The notes under the pieces: model-generated
Databases searched by the model: none
Told to the model about the DNA's origin: nothing
What the model saw: only the letters and a program-made list of their open reading frames with translations
Translations under genes and position numbers: made by a program
Source: Methylophilus sp. TWE2
GTDB lineage: Bacteria > Pseudomonadota > Gammaproteobacteria > Burkholderiales > Methylophilaceae
Assembly (NCBI RefSeq): GCF_001183865.1
Contig: NZ_CP012020.1
Coordinates: forward strand, 2,289,839-2,353,838
DNA length: 64,000 nucleotides
Reading direction: 5' to 3'
Part shown: piece after piece, positions 15,829 through 26,200 of the stretch
How the letters are laid out: each line of letters begins with the position of its first letter
How positions within the stretch are numbered: the first letter of the stretch is position 1

Positions 15829-18042
15829 ATGAAGGGTATTAAGCATCCTAACAACGATGTTGCACTGAATGACTCTGGCAATACTTCCATCTCAGAAGTG
15901 ATGAACCAGGTGGATGTCAACCGTCGTAAGTTTTTGATGACTGGCATTAGCTCAACAGCCTTGGTTGCCGCTGGCGGTTTGACACTCTCTGGTTTTGCCA
16001 ATGCAGTCACACCAGCTGGTGCAGCTGCGGCCAAAACCGGGTTGCTCGGAAGCGCATCTGCCTCTGCTGGGATGCCTAGCGCCCCCATCTCTTTTACACC
16101 AATCCCACCTAACCTGGCAGCCAGCGCTGTCGATGCCGTCTCTGTGCCACCTGGCTATACCGCAGAATTATTTGTCGCCTGGGGTGACCCCATCGTGCGT
16201 GGCGGTATGCCATTTAGCGGTACAGCCACTGAAACAGCTGCACAGCAGCGTCTGGCTTATGGCGGTCACACGGATGGCATGCATTTCTTCCCCTTTGCCG
16301 AAAGAAATGGCGAGTTGAGCAGTGATCGCGGCTTGCTTGTCTCCAACAGTGAATATACCCACGAAGAAATTTTATTCCCTGACTTCCATGCCAATTACAA
16401 CATTGCTAAGGCTCGCAAATCGCAGGCAGCACATGGCGTGAATGTCCTTGAGGCAAGACGCGTGAGAGGCGCATGGGGCGTGCAACGCAATTCCATCTAT
16501 GGCAGACGAATAGATGCCAATACGAGAATGCGCATCAGTGGCCCAGCTGCGGGTCATGCACTGCTGAAAACGGTGGACTACAAGATTGATGATAACGGCA
16601 GCACTCCTATCGGCATGACAGACGGGACTTACTGCTACGGGACAGTCAACAACTGTGCAAATGGTTATACACCTTGGGGTACCTACCTGACTTGCGAAGA
16701 AAATTTTAATGGTTACTTTGGCCGCGCCGCCGGGACGTTAGATACCACTGCAACAGGTTCAGAGAACAGCAAGCTTTATCGTCGTTATGGCTTAAGCACC
16801 ACTGGGGCAGGCTACAGATGGCATACCGTTGACCCGCGCTGGGAGCTGGATGCTAACCCTAATGGGCCAAATACCTTTGGCTGGATTGTTGAAATTGATC
16901 CATTTAATCCCAAAAGCGTACCTGTAAAACGCACCGCGCTTGGTCGTTTTAAACATGAGAGCGTGCAATATGTGGTAGATACTGCCAACGATCTTGGCAT
17001 GTATATGGGCGATGATGAGCGTAACGACTACATCTACAAATTTGTCGCCAATGCCAAGTTCAATCCAAGCAACCGTGCAGCCAACCGCGACATTCTCGAT
17101 GAAGGCACACTCTATGTGGCGCGTTTTGACGCCAACCTGACGGGTGTTTGGTTGCCATTAACGCCGGACAGTATCGGCGTCAATGGACAGGCCTTGCGCA
17201 ACAACCCGAACTTTGCTGGCGCTAACGATGCTGAAGTTCTGGCCAAAATCCTGATCAAAACCCGCATGGCGGCTGATGCAGTGGGTGCAACCATGATGGA
17301 CCGCCCAGAGTGGGTAGGCGCTCGCCCACGTATAAATGGGTTCCAGGAGGTTGAGCTTTATTGCACATTAACAAACAACAACCGCCGTGGTACATCACCA
17401 GCCAGCGTAAATGCAGCAGACGGATCCACCTCTGCTGGCGGCGCCCGCCCACCAGTGGATGCTGCTAATTCCCGCGAAAATAACATTTATGGTGGTGTGA
17501 TCCGCTGGCGTGAAGATGGTCGCAGCGTGCGCGCAACGACCTTTACATGGGATATGTTTGTGCAAGCAGGTGACACCCTCACTGCGCGCACGCCATTAGC
17601 CACCAATGACTTTAAAGGCAATATTGTAGATACGCCAAATGGCAGTGCAGATTTTGGTGCGCCAGACGGTTTATGGTTTGACGACTTCGGCCGCATGTGG
17701 GTACAAACCGACTCCGGCGCAGGCACGGGAGACTTTGTCAACCTGGGTATGGATCAAATGGTGTGCATAGACCCAAGCACCAAAGAGGCCAAACGCTTCC
17801 TGACCGCTTGCCCACAAGCTGAAGTCACCGGTATCGCGATGACTCCAGATGGGAAAACCCTGTGGGTAGGGATTCAGCATCCAGGTGATGCAGGCACTGA
17901 GGCTGCCCCTGAGCAATACTCTGCATGGCCACAAAGCCAATGGAATTTTGCCAGTGATGGCGTTACCCCGCTGAACCCAGGCCGTCCTCGCTCAGGTGTA
18001 GTGGTGATTACCAAAAATGATGGTGGCATTATCGGCACTTAA
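15829..18042 (+). CDS. phoX: PhoX-like (DUF839) secreted alkaline phosphatase, Tat-exported
   Basis: 737 residues. A Tat signal lies at about 32-58 (NRRKFLMTGISSTALVAAGG), consistent with export of a folded, metal-loaded enzyme. The rest is the DUF839/PhoX beta-propeller, with landmarks LLVSNSEYTHEE, PWGTYLTCEENFNGYFG, GRFKHESVQYV, DDERNDYIYKFV and GLWFDDFGRMWVQTD. PhoX enzymes release phosphate from phosphomonoesters using calcium and iron and are usually phosphate-regulated. The ATG has AGGAG eight to nine bases upstream. It is divergent from the ExbB-like operon and is followed 54 bases later by a PEP-CTERM gene, probably co-transcribed. The whole family may include non-phosphatase members, so activity is inferred. 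Confidence 0.85.
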   Translation: MKGIKHPNNDVALNDSGNTSISEVMNQVDVNRRKFLMTGISSTALVAAGGLTLSGFANAVTPAGAAAAKTGLLGSASASAGMPSAPISFTPIPPNLAASAVDAVSVPPGYTAELFVAWGDPIVRGGMPFSGTATETAAQQRLAYGGHTDGMHFFPFAERNGELSSDRGLLVSNSEYTHEEILFPDFHANYNIAKARKSQAAHGVNVLEARRVRGAWGVQRNSIYGRRIDANTRMRISGPAAGHALLKTVDYKIDDNGSTPIGMTDGTYCYGTVNNCANGYTPWGTYLTCEENFNGYFGRAAGTLDTTATGSENSKLYRRYGLSTTGAGYRWHTVDPRWELDANPNGPNTFGWIVEIDPFNPKSVPVKRTALGRFKHESVQYVVDTANDLGMYMGDDERNDYIYKFVANAKFNPSNRAANRDILDEGTLYVARFDANLTGVWLPLTPDSIGVNGQALRNNPNFAGANDAEVLAKILIKTRMAADAVGATMMDRPEWVGARPRINGFQEVELYCTLTNNNRRGTSPASVNAADGSTSAGGARPPVDAANSRENNIYGGVIRWREDGRSVRATTFTWDMFVQAGDTLTARTPLATNDFKGNIVDTPNGSADFGAPDGLWFDDFGRMWVQTDSGAGTGDFVNLGMDQMVCIDPSTKEAKRFLTACPQAEVTGIAMTPDGKTLWVGIQHPGDAGTEAAPEQYSAWPQSQWNFASDGVTPLNPGRPRSGVVVITKNDGGIIGT

Positions 18043-18098
18043 TATCACCGGGCAGCGTGATTGCGCTGCCCCCCCTTTTATATTGACAGGAGCTTATG

Positions 18099-18755
18099 AT
18101 GAAATTTACAACCCTTAGCATCGTCGCTTTAATGGCAGCTTCCTCGGCAGCCAATGCAGCCTCATTTTCTTCACCGTCCGCCACGTTTACGGGTGATGTG
18201 ATTGACTTTAATGCCTTTGATGGCTATCTGTTGCCTCAAGGTGGTAGCAACAGCCTGAGTTTAGACTATGGTGTGACATTAACCACCGATGGCCTCGCGA
18301 CCGTTGGTCAAAATGCATTCGACCTGAATGATAACGGACTGTGGAGTGTCGTGGGCAATGCAAACCGCGATGGCACATTTTTATCTGCTGAATTTAACAA
18401 TGCTAATGACAGCATCCATTTTAGCTTTGCCTCTGGCATGCAAAAGGTCGGCATCTTTATCAACCAATATCAAGACATCGGTGAAAGTAACAGCCTGAAT
18501 TTTTTTGCATATGACATTAACGGCAACGTGCTTGAAACACGCACCATCAACGTTGATACCGCTTGGGACAGCTATGATGAAGGTATGTTTGTCGGTTTTG
18601 AGCGTGCGTCCGCAGATGTTTACCGCTTTGGAGTCTCAGGCGGTACCTTTGTCATGGACAACCTGACCATCTCCGCAGTCCCTGAACCGGAAACAGTTGC
18701 AATGTTGCTGGCCGGATTGGGATTACTGTCTTTCGCCGCCCGTCGTCGCGCTTGA
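18099..18755 (+). CDS. PEP-CTERM sorting-domain protein
   Basis: 219 residues or so. Signal peptide (ending AANAAS), a beta-rich secreted domain of about 165 residues with VIDFNAFDGYLLPQGG and VGIFINQYQDIGESN, and a C-terminal exosortase signal: VPEPE, hydrophobic helix MLLAGLGLLSFA and a basic tail ARRRA. Such proteins are processed by an exosortase and exported to the cell surface. The ATG at 18099 is preferred over 18096 for spacing from AGGAG. It follows the PhoX gene and ends before a strong terminator, so both share an operon. Confidence 0.88.
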   Translation: MKFTTLSIVALMAASSAANAASFSSPSATFTGDVIDFNAFDGYLLPQGGSNSLSLDYGVTLTTDGLATVGQNAFDLNDNGLWSVVGNANRDGTFLSAEFNNANDSIHFSFASGMQKVGIFINQYQDIGESNSLNFFAYDINGNVLETRTINVDTAWDSYDEGMFVGFERASADVYRFGVSGGTFVMDNLTISAVPEPETVAMLLAGLGLLSFAARRRA

Positions 18756-18772
18756 CAGACCGCTGTTAATCG

Positions 18773-18801
18773 AAAAGAGCCGCCTCCTGCGGCTCTTTTT
18801 T
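18773..18801 (+). terminator. Rho-independent terminator of the PhoX operon
   Basis: Eleven-base perfect stem AAAAGAGCCGC / GCGGCTCTTTT with a CTCCT loop followed by TT, 18 bases after the PEP-CTERM stop codon. Confidence 0.9.
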
Positions 18802-19484
18802 ATCATCCGAATTACTTATCTGGCGCTGCTATCAATTTAAATTGCTCATCCACAAAAGAGGCGAAAAAAATTTGCGAGCATACAGTAAGCATATTGCCTG
18901 CTTAGCCACCATAGGAGCAACGCCATATAGTGACAGAAGTTGTTCTGATGGAAGTGCTATATCACTTGATCAATTGTCATCATTCAAGGTTTTCCTAAAA
19001 CAATACCTGCGAAACGCAACGTCGCTGCCCCCCCGCCTAATCAACGTATACAGCCTCACAAAAAACAAATGGAGTGACCGTTGACGCTGCCACATGGGGC
19101 AAATACCGGGGGCTAATCTGCTTAAACAAGGCCCTCAGGCAACCGTATCAACGCATCACTCACACGACAGACTATCTGGTAGACGATTTGGGTTGAATTT
19201 GAACACATCAATTCGGAACTGGTCGGCAGTCAGCACGCATGGCTTCCACGTTGCATGTATTTTGCACTTCAGGCGATGTTATCTCTACCACAGACTTTCC
19301 ATTAGGAATGGAAATGACAACGCTGAACTGCTTGATGGATTTTTCGGGTAAATTTGAGGGTAATCATCGATTTTTGTTTAACCAACGATGCAAAATGGAC
19401 AAAGTTCACTTTCGAGTAGATTGAAAATCACCTCATGCAAAATCTGGGATTACTTAACCGTTTTTAAGCAGCCATTCGTCATGC
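18802..19484. other. Gene-poor interval, nothing recognised
   Basis: About 680 bases between two convergent terminators. Three short overlapping plus-strand open frames (18842-19084, 19094-19351, 19239-19424) have no recognisable product, no good ribosome site and unconvincing composition. No inverted ends or target duplications of an insertion sequence were seen. It could be a decayed gene or insertion remnant. Confidence 0.4.
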
Positions 19485-19510
19485 GAAAAAAAGCCCGGCG
19501 AACCGGGCTG
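19485..19510 (-). terminator. Rho-independent terminator of the nuclease/nucleotidase operon
   Basis: Minus-strand stem AGCCCGG / CCGGGCT with TTCG tetraloop followed by seven T, downstream of the PEP-CTERM gene ending at 19546. Confidence 0.92.
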
Positions 19511-19545
19511 GTGCGTTCATTGCAAACGCGTTGATGCAGAGAGAA

Positions 19546-20058
19546 TCAGGATTGGCGGCGGGCAGCAATCCAGCCCATCAAGCCCAGACCAATCAGCATC
19601 AGGCCGGATTGTGTCGGCTCTGGTACCGCAGCGGCATAGGCCAGACTACCAGTACCGGACAAGCCCAGAGATGTGTCATAGGCCAAGAAAGCATCGGAGG
19701 CATCGGCGCTTCCTGCAATAAAGCTAAACCCGATCGCCGGGCTGTTGGAATCTACAGACCACTCCAGGCCAGTAAACACGCCATCCTGGAATACGGCCGT
19801 GGCATCGGCCAGAGCAGGCGTTGCCAGGTTGAACAGGTTGCCACCAAAAGTGAAGTTCAGGCTGCTCAGGTTGATCAATTCAGTGCCTGATGCCAGCAGG
19901 CCGGCATCATCAAAGCTGAACTGGCCCTGATAACTTGACCCGTTGTAGTAACCGGATTCAACTTGACCATTAAACTGCCAGGATTGAATCGCTGCCTGGG
20001 CTGGGATGACGACTGTCAACAAGGCAGCCAACGTGATTTTTTTCATGAATGTGTTCAT
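19546..20058 (-). CDS. PEP-CTERM sorting-domain protein
   Basis: 170 residues. Signal peptide ending PAQAAI, a beta-rich domain (IQSWQFNGQVESGYYNG, then LINLSSLNFTFGG), and a C-terminal PEP-CTERM segment: AVPEPT, helix LMLIGLGLMGWIA, tail ARRQS. Last gene of the minus-strand operon ExeM-like nuclease, PEP-CTERM, nucleotidase, PEP-CTERM. An AAGGAA ribosome site precedes the ATG. Role unknown; surface protein. Confidence 0.87.
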   Translation of the reverse strand: MNTFMKKITLAALLTVVIPAQAAIQSWQFNGQVESGYYNGSSYQGQFSFDDAGLLASGTELINLSSLNFTFGGNLFNLATPALADATAVFQDGVFTGLEWSVDSNSPAIGFSFIAGSADASDAFLAYDTSLGLSGTGSLAYAAAVPEPTQSGLMLIGLGLMGWIAARRQS

Positions 20059-20080
20059 TGCAAAATTCCTTTAGTAAACA

Positions 20081-22372
20081 TTAAAGTATGAAGTCTCTGG
20101 CTGGCGACACTTGTTTGGCGGTCAAGCCTTTCAAGGTCACTAATGGTTTAGCTACGGCAGGACCTGTCGCACCATCGGTATCGACCATCAGCTGTACACC
20201 ACCAGTCACGTCCATCAAGCGCAGGTAGCCACCTGTGAGCGCACTATTGGCAGACACGCCCAGCGAAGTCAGCAAGGCCGTCAGCTGTAATTTGTCGGCA
20301 TAAGGCGTAAAGTCAGTAATGGTGTCGCCCGCTTCACGCATGCTGTTATAAACAAATACATCGTTACCTGCGCCACCGGTCAGCGTATCCACACCCAGGC
20401 CACCGTTGATCATGTCATCCCCGGCTGTGCCCACCAGTGCATCACGGCCAGCGCTGCCTGTTCGCGTGACACCAGCGGTTGAATTAGCAATCGCCAGGTC
20501 AATCAAACGGCCACCTTTGTCATACTGGTTTTCCAGGCCATACATATTCACAGTAATTTCATCACCATCACTATTATTCAAGCGACCCAGGCCACCCTCT
20601 GATTTTGGCGTTTGAATGAAGTTAGCCAGGGCTTCCTGATAGGTAATCGTGAACGGGCTGTTTTCAAACTCCACAGCATTGGCCGCAAACGGATAACCGT
20701 CGCCACCCGCTGCCGTGAAGTCTATGGTGGTGAATGAGAAAGTACGGTTATTGACCACCACACCGTTATCAATCAGCACGGTGCCGTCATCCAGCACTAC
20801 ACGCTGAATGCGGCTACCAGTCCCTTGCGTGGTTCTGGCAGGGTTACGGCTGTCATACACCACTTGCATGCCAGAGATTTGTGGGTAGCGGCCATTGGCA
20901 CGACCAGTTGGGCTGGTATCGCCATAGCCATGCTCAAGCAAATCTTTAAGCTGAGTCGCATTCATGGCAGGCGCACGCTTGACCAGGTTGGTAAATGGCA
21001 GGATATTGAAAGTATCGCCAACAGAAACATTGCCGGCAGCCGCAATATTGGTACGGATACCGCCGCCATTCTGGATCGCAACATCGGTTTTACCGGCAAA
21101 ACGCATGGCATCAGCGACCAGATTACCCAAGCCGGTTTCAGCGTTACGCACACCAGCGACAAATGTGCATGGCAGTGCAGCGCAGGTCGTATGGGTGGGG
21201 CCGTTCAACTTCACCGCAGTGGTGCCTATGATTTGCGCATTCAAGGCAGAAATATAGTTGAGGATTGGCGTCACTACTTGCGCCTGGATAGTGGCATCGC
21301 CACTCACGCGGTCTGCATCTGCGGCGGCACCCGAAACGCGCATCATTTTGCTGGAGTCAATCCCGACAAAGGTGCCATTGCTATCATCAATCGTGAAGTT
21401 GAGCTCCCCAACGTAACGGTTACCAAAGTGGCTGGTCAGCACAGGCACGGTATGGCCATTGGCATCTATTGCATTCACTGGATGTGAGTTGTAGGTCGCA
21501 GCCACGCCTCCGTTGATCAGCGCATCGTCAGGATCGACCATTAACTCATGACCTCCGCCGGACAATACCAGATCAACACCGGTCAAGGCAGGAATCACCA
21601 CATTGATCTCATTGGCGGCATTTTGCAGATGGCTGATCAGGATGACGGTTGTCACGCCTTGCTCGTTACGCAGGCGATTCACTTCCGCCTGAATCAGCGG
21701 AATTAGCGCCTGCAGGTTTTGTGCCTCGGTATTGTTGGCATCAAAGCCAATCAAATTGACTGCCCCTGGAGAGGAAATACTAGGCAACAATGGTGTCGTT
21801 GCACCTATCAGGCCAATCTTGTGGCCCGCACTGGTCGTAATGATTTTTGATGGAGCCACTTTGCCTGCAGCCTTGAGACTGGCAAAGGGGTTTGTGGCAT
21901 CAAAATTAAGGTTCACAGACAGGTAGGTGCTACCTGACACTTCAGCGAAACGGGCAGCCACATCGGCACCAAGGTCAAACTCATGATTACCAAACACAAT
22001 CGCATCAAAACCAATCTGACGCAAAGCGATGGTGTCATAGAAGTCCTGACCACCCATGTAAGCGCTGCCCAGATTTTGAAAACTGGCATTGAAACGAGGA
22101 CCTGGTAAAAAGGCATCGCCCGCATTCAGCTTGAGCACATGACGGCCGGCAGCTTGCGCGGCTGTTTCAGCATTCTTCATCACGGTTGCCAGGCGGTCCA
22201 CGCCACCATAAAAAGAAATGGCCTGACCACTGCTATCACGCAAGTTACCTTGCGCAGACAGCAACCAGCTTTCTTGGTCACCCACATGTAATACAGTCAC
22301 ACCCTCCGCCCAAGCCACACTGGCAGTCAAGGTCAGTGCGACATAAGCAGTTAATTGTTTCAGTTTAAACAT
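20081..22372 (-). CDS. Secreted 5'-nucleotidase / metallophosphatase with C-terminal RTX-type export module
   Basis: 763 residues. Sec signal peptide ending AWAEG, then the metallophosphatase domain (about 25-330) with VLHVGDQES, NAGDAFLPG, FGNHEFDLGAD, SHLQNAA and GGGHE, and the 5'-nucleotidase C-terminal domain (about 370-570) with NGGGIRTNIAAAG and FNILPFTNLV. From about 640 there is a single RTX-like block (TAGDDMINGGLG, LTGGAGNDVFVY) and a type-I-secretion target-like end, near-homologous to the end of the nuclease at 23235. The first metal motif is GDQE rather than the NDxH of UshA, a known variant in this superfamily. The ATG at 22372 has GGAG six bases upstream; the longer frame starts with GTG at 22384. 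Releases phosphate from nucleotides in the second step of DNA scavenging. Confidence 0.88.
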   Translation of the reverse strand: MFKLKQLTAYVALTLTASVAWAEGVTVLHVGDQESWLLSAQGNLRDSSGQAISFYGGVDRLATVMKNAETAAQAAGRHVLKLNAGDAFLPGPRFNASFQNLGSAYMGGQDFYDTIALRQIGFDAIVFGNHEFDLGADVAARFAEVSGSTYLSVNLNFDATNPFASLKAAGKVAPSKIITTSAGHKIGLIGATTPLLPSISSPGAVNLIGFDANNTEAQNLQALIPLIQAEVNRLRNEQGVTTVILISHLQNAANEINVVIPALTGVDLVLSGGGHELMVDPDDALINGGVAATYNSHPVNAIDANGHTVPVLTSHFGNRYVGELNFTIDDSNGTFVGIDSSKMMRVSGAAADADRVSGDATIQAQVVTPILNYISALNAQIIGTTAVKLNGPTHTTCAALPCTFVAGVRNAETGLGNLVADAMRFAGKTDVAIQNGGGIRTNIAAAGNVSVGDTFNILPFTNLVKRAPAMNATQLKDLLEHGYGDTSPTGRANGRYPQISGMQVVYDSRNPARTTQGTGSRIQRVVLDDGTVLIDNGVVVNNRTFSFTTIDFTAAGGDGYPFAANAVEFENSPFTITYQEALANFIQTPKSEGGLGRLNNSDGDEITVNMYGLENQYDKGGRLIDLAIANSTAGVTRTGSAGRDALVGTAGDDMINGGLGVDTLTGGAGNDVFVYNSMREAGDTITDFTPYADKLQLTALLTSLGVSANSALTGGYLRLMDVTGGVQLMVDTDGATGPAVAKPLVTLKGLTAKQVSPARDFIL

Positions 22373-22419
22373 TGCATTCTCCACACAGTGCCGTGACGCA
22401 TCACGGCACTCATTGATAA

Positions 22420-23178
22420 TTAACGTGATTGACGGCGACGTACCAGGGCCAATACGCCAAAACCAGCCAGCAACATGGCAGCGCTATCTGCTTCGGGCAC
22501 GGCACTGACACTAAAAGCAGCGGTATTTGGAATTAATGCAGCGGAAGTACTGTTATTCAGGGTGTCCACGCTCCAGTTATTCACATTCGCCACTTGTGCT
22601 TTGTAATCAGAAAAGTTGCTGAGGCCGTCACGCACACCGTTGTACTCGGCGTAGTCTGGTTCACTGGAAGCACCAGCTTTGGCAGTCAATTCGATCGCAT
22701 TCACGCCTTTGGTCAGACCTGTGTTGGTTAGCGAGCCATCATTGGCAAATTTGCCATTGGTGATGGCTGTCAGGAAGGTGGTTGGTGCTGAGGCAGCAGT
22801 GCCTAAGTATGCATAGACCGTTTCTTTATCGTTACCAATGCCCCAGTTGCTGCTACCGCTCACTGTCACGCGTGACAACACCCCGGTAGATGCAGACAGG
22901 CTGGTTTTGTCATAAGCAGAAAAGCGTACGACGGTACCCGCGGCGACCAAGTCGCTGGACACCCACTGGTTGTAACTTTCACCGGTATTGAATGCACTAC
23001 CAGTCCATTCGTTATCGCTGAAGTAAATTTTGGTATTTGCAGCAATATCAACAAACGTCACGAAGGACAAACCATCTTCGTCAGCGTTGAAGGCAGTGAA
23101 CATAATGTCACCGGCATTCAGTGCCGCGTTAGCTTGGCTGGACAGCAACAAGGCTGCGATTAAACTGATTTTTTTCAT
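22420..23178 (-). CDS. PEP-CTERM protein (PEAD variant)
   Basis: 252 residues. Signal peptide ending ANAALN, a single beta-rich domain with DEDGLSFVTFVDIAANTKIYFSD and NEWTGSAFN, and a C-terminal sorting segment AVPEAD, MLLAGFGVLALV, RRRQSR. The N-terminal pattern also occurs in secreted proteins linked to lamin-tail/nuclease genes. It lies between the nuclease (56-base gap) and the nucleotidase, so it probably acts with them at the cell surface. Confidence 0.86.
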   Translation of the reverse strand: MKKISLIAALLLSSQANAALNAGDIMFTAFNADEDGLSFVTFVDIAANTKIYFSDNEWTGSAFNTGESYNQWVSSDLVAAGTVVRFSAYDKTSLSASTGVLSRVTVSGSSNWGIGNDKETVYAYLGTAASAPTTFLTAITNGKFANDGSLTNTGLTKGVNAIELTAKAGASSEPDYAEYNGVRDGLSNFSDYKAQVANVNNWSVDTLNNSTSAALIPNTAAFSVSAVPEADSAAMLLAGFGVLALVRRRQSR

Positions 23179-23234
23179 CTTAAATATCCTCTCACTCGGT
23201 TTTTAAAAACAACTCACTGATTTGTTATGGTTGA

Positions 23235-26200
23235 TTACCAGCGCACATCTCGTTGTGCGTCCAGTTGATTCATGGCTAATCCTTTTAAGGTCACCAATGC
23301 TTTGGCTGTTGCAGCCCCGGCGATGCCGTCGGTGTCGATTTGCAGTTGCGTACCGCCAGCCACACTGACCCAGCGCGCCACGCCATCAGCAAATGGCTGA
23401 CCTCCTGTATATCCAATGCTTTGCAGCAAGGCACCGATGTCCAGCTGGTCTTCACCCGGCGTAAAGTCAGTGATAGTGTCTGTGGCATCACGCATGCTCT
23501 GGTAAACAAAGGTGTCGCGACCAGCCAGCCCAGTGAGGGTGTCTGCCCCCAGACTACCCGTCAGCACGTCGTCACCTGCAGTGCCGATCAAGGTGTCGCG
23601 CTGGGCACTGCCGTTGACCGTTTTTACCAATTGCACGCCGACAATGACCGGGTCATGGTCAGAAGAACGGTAAGGGCTATCGGTGTAGAGGTCTTGTGGT
23701 TTGAACTCGGTGTTGTAATCAATCACAAACGGTTCATCGGCGTTGATGTGCCAGTGCGTGGTGCCGGTCAGTTGCGCGGCCATACTGCTGCTGGCCAGGG
23801 CATGGTCCAGGTAACCGGATTCACCATCAAACACGTAGGAGTAGTCACTCTCGCCATTAAAGCGGGCAATCTGGTCTTGCAAACCACCAGCTTCCAGAGA
23901 CAGGATAGGATCTTCCTTGCCGTAAGCATTGAGGTCACCAATGACCATCACATCGCTATCACCAGACTGCGCTTGCACCGTATTGATAAATTGCAACAAG
24001 CGGCTGGCCTGGGCGAGTCGTTGCGAGTTATAGCAACCCTGGCCATCACCTTGGTCCTGGTTAGCACCAGCGACATCCGAGCAGCTCTTGGATTTAAAAT
24101 GGTTGACCAGTACGGAGAACTTCTCACCATTGGCTGCACGGAAGGTTTGTGCCAGCGTTGGACGGTTGTTGATACTGTCGTTATCGGACAAGGCCGCGGC
24201 GGTTGGCGTCAATTTTGCCGGTTTGTAGATCATGGCCACTTTAATCGCATCAGTACCAGTCCCCGTCACCGGGTCAGCGATCACGGCATAGGTGTTGGCG
24301 CCCAATACCGCATTCAAACCATCGACCAGATTTTGTGCCGCAGTGAGTCCGTTGTTCTGGATTTCCATCAAACCCACCACATCGGCATTCATCGCAGTCA
24401 ATGCGCGGATAATCTTGTCACGCTGACGATTGAACTCTGTCAGGTTATTGGCACCCCGGCAGTTGGAGGCAGATACACTGTTACCCAAACGGCAGCCTTG
24501 ACCGGTCTGGCCACTGGCAGTGGCGCCATTGGTAAAGGTCGTGAAGTAGTTGAGTACGTTAAAGCTAGCGATTTTAAGGTTACCTGCCACGCTGGCGGGT
24601 GACGCTGTCCGCACATTGACGCGGCTAAACTGTACTGGCTCGGTCGGGTGCAGCTTGTAGTCACGCGGACCTGTACCTGAGGCTGTAATCAAGCCATGGT
24701 CGATCACCCCGGTCAGGTTTTCCACCACATCGCCGGCACGCAAGGTATTGTCTTCGCCAATAAACGGAATCGGGTTGGGGTTTTGTGCACTGCTACCGTC
24801 ATCCAGCACCAGGCGACGGCGCGCATTTTCATCGGCCAGTTGTGCCGCAGCGGTCGAGTTGGCAGGATAAATATTGCTAGGCTTGATCATGCGACCTTCG
24901 GCAGACAAGGTCACCTGACCATAACGTCCCTGGAAGTAATTCTGCGAAGCGGTCATCGGTGTGGTGATACGCACCAGCATGCCTTCATAAGCTTCCAGAT
25001 CACCTTCTGTCACTTCTGGCAAGGTAATGTCTGTTGGCAGAATGTTGCCACTGCCAATCACCTGCAAGCCGCTCACGTTGACCAGCTCGGTAATGGTATT
25101 GAACTCTGTCACATTGGCTGTCAGGCGAATTTTTTGCCCTTTGCTCACCGTAGGGTTCACGCCTGAGCCTAGATAGACAAATACACCATCCGAAGTCTGT
25201 GGATTGCCATCACCGGTGGCATCTTGCAGGTAAAAGCCATTCAGGCCAGGGAACACAGCAGTGACCACACCCTCTGTCGTGACAGTTTGGCCATTGAGCG
25301 GGCTTACAGAGGCTGTGCCCAATTCGCTGCCCTGAATCTCGTAAATGCGGGTGATATTGCTGTTTTTAATCGTGATATTGACGGTACAAGTTGCCGTCTG
25401 CGCTTCATCATTGGCAAACTGGATATCGGCCGTGTATTGCCCTGCTGGCAGGCTGCCATCCAATTGAAACGTCGCGCTGGCAGACTGACCATCACTGCTG
25501 GCCGCGGCAAAATTGGCCAGACTCACGCCGCTCGGCGCATTAGAAGCCAAGGTCGCGGCATTCACCACACTGTCAACATCTGACGCCTGCACCTGACCGG
25601 CACCAACCTCGCCCACTTGCAGCGTTATCGCCGGACAAGAAGTAACAATCGGTTGATTTCCTGTCCCACCTCCCGTATTGCCGCCACCGCAGACATTCAC
25701 TGCGCTGCTGCTATTGCGTGGTGCGGGTGCACCGGTCACAAAGTCGCTGCCGTTCTGGTTAGTATCCTGACAGCCATTATTCTTACGTAGCAATGCCGTG
25801 CTGCTTGAACTCGCCGGTGCTGCCGAGCCTTCGGCAAAGTTGGCCGTGCCATAACCTACCAAATCGGCAATCTGCGCCAACTGACTGCTGCTACACACAT
25901 TAGAGCCACCGTTACAAGTCAGACCGATGCTGCTCTTGACCAACACCACCTTGCCGTTGGTCCCGCTCATGTCAGTGCCATTATTGCTGGTATCCGGCGT
26001 AGGCAAAGCTGAACCGTTGGCCGCGCTACGCAAACCCACCAGGTAATATTGGCCAGGTTGCAACAAGCCAGACAATGTTGTCACGCCATTGGCAGAAAAA
26101 TTACCGTTCCCCGTGGCGCTGGCATACTGCACAGACCAGCCATTGATATCTACTGCCACGCTACCGTTGTTGAACAACTCAACGTAATCCTGGTTATAAA

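Noticed and set aside
16570-16580. GGACTA-type match inside the PhoX-like gene (GTGGACTAC)
   Set aside because: A lone half-site inside coding sequence is expected by chance and shows that half-sites alone are weak evidence.
23340-24602. 420-codon plus-strand open frame opposite the ExeM-like gene
   Set aside because: It lies entirely antisense to a well-supported nuclease domain, has no recognisable product or ribosome site, and long antisense frames are common in GC-balanced genes.
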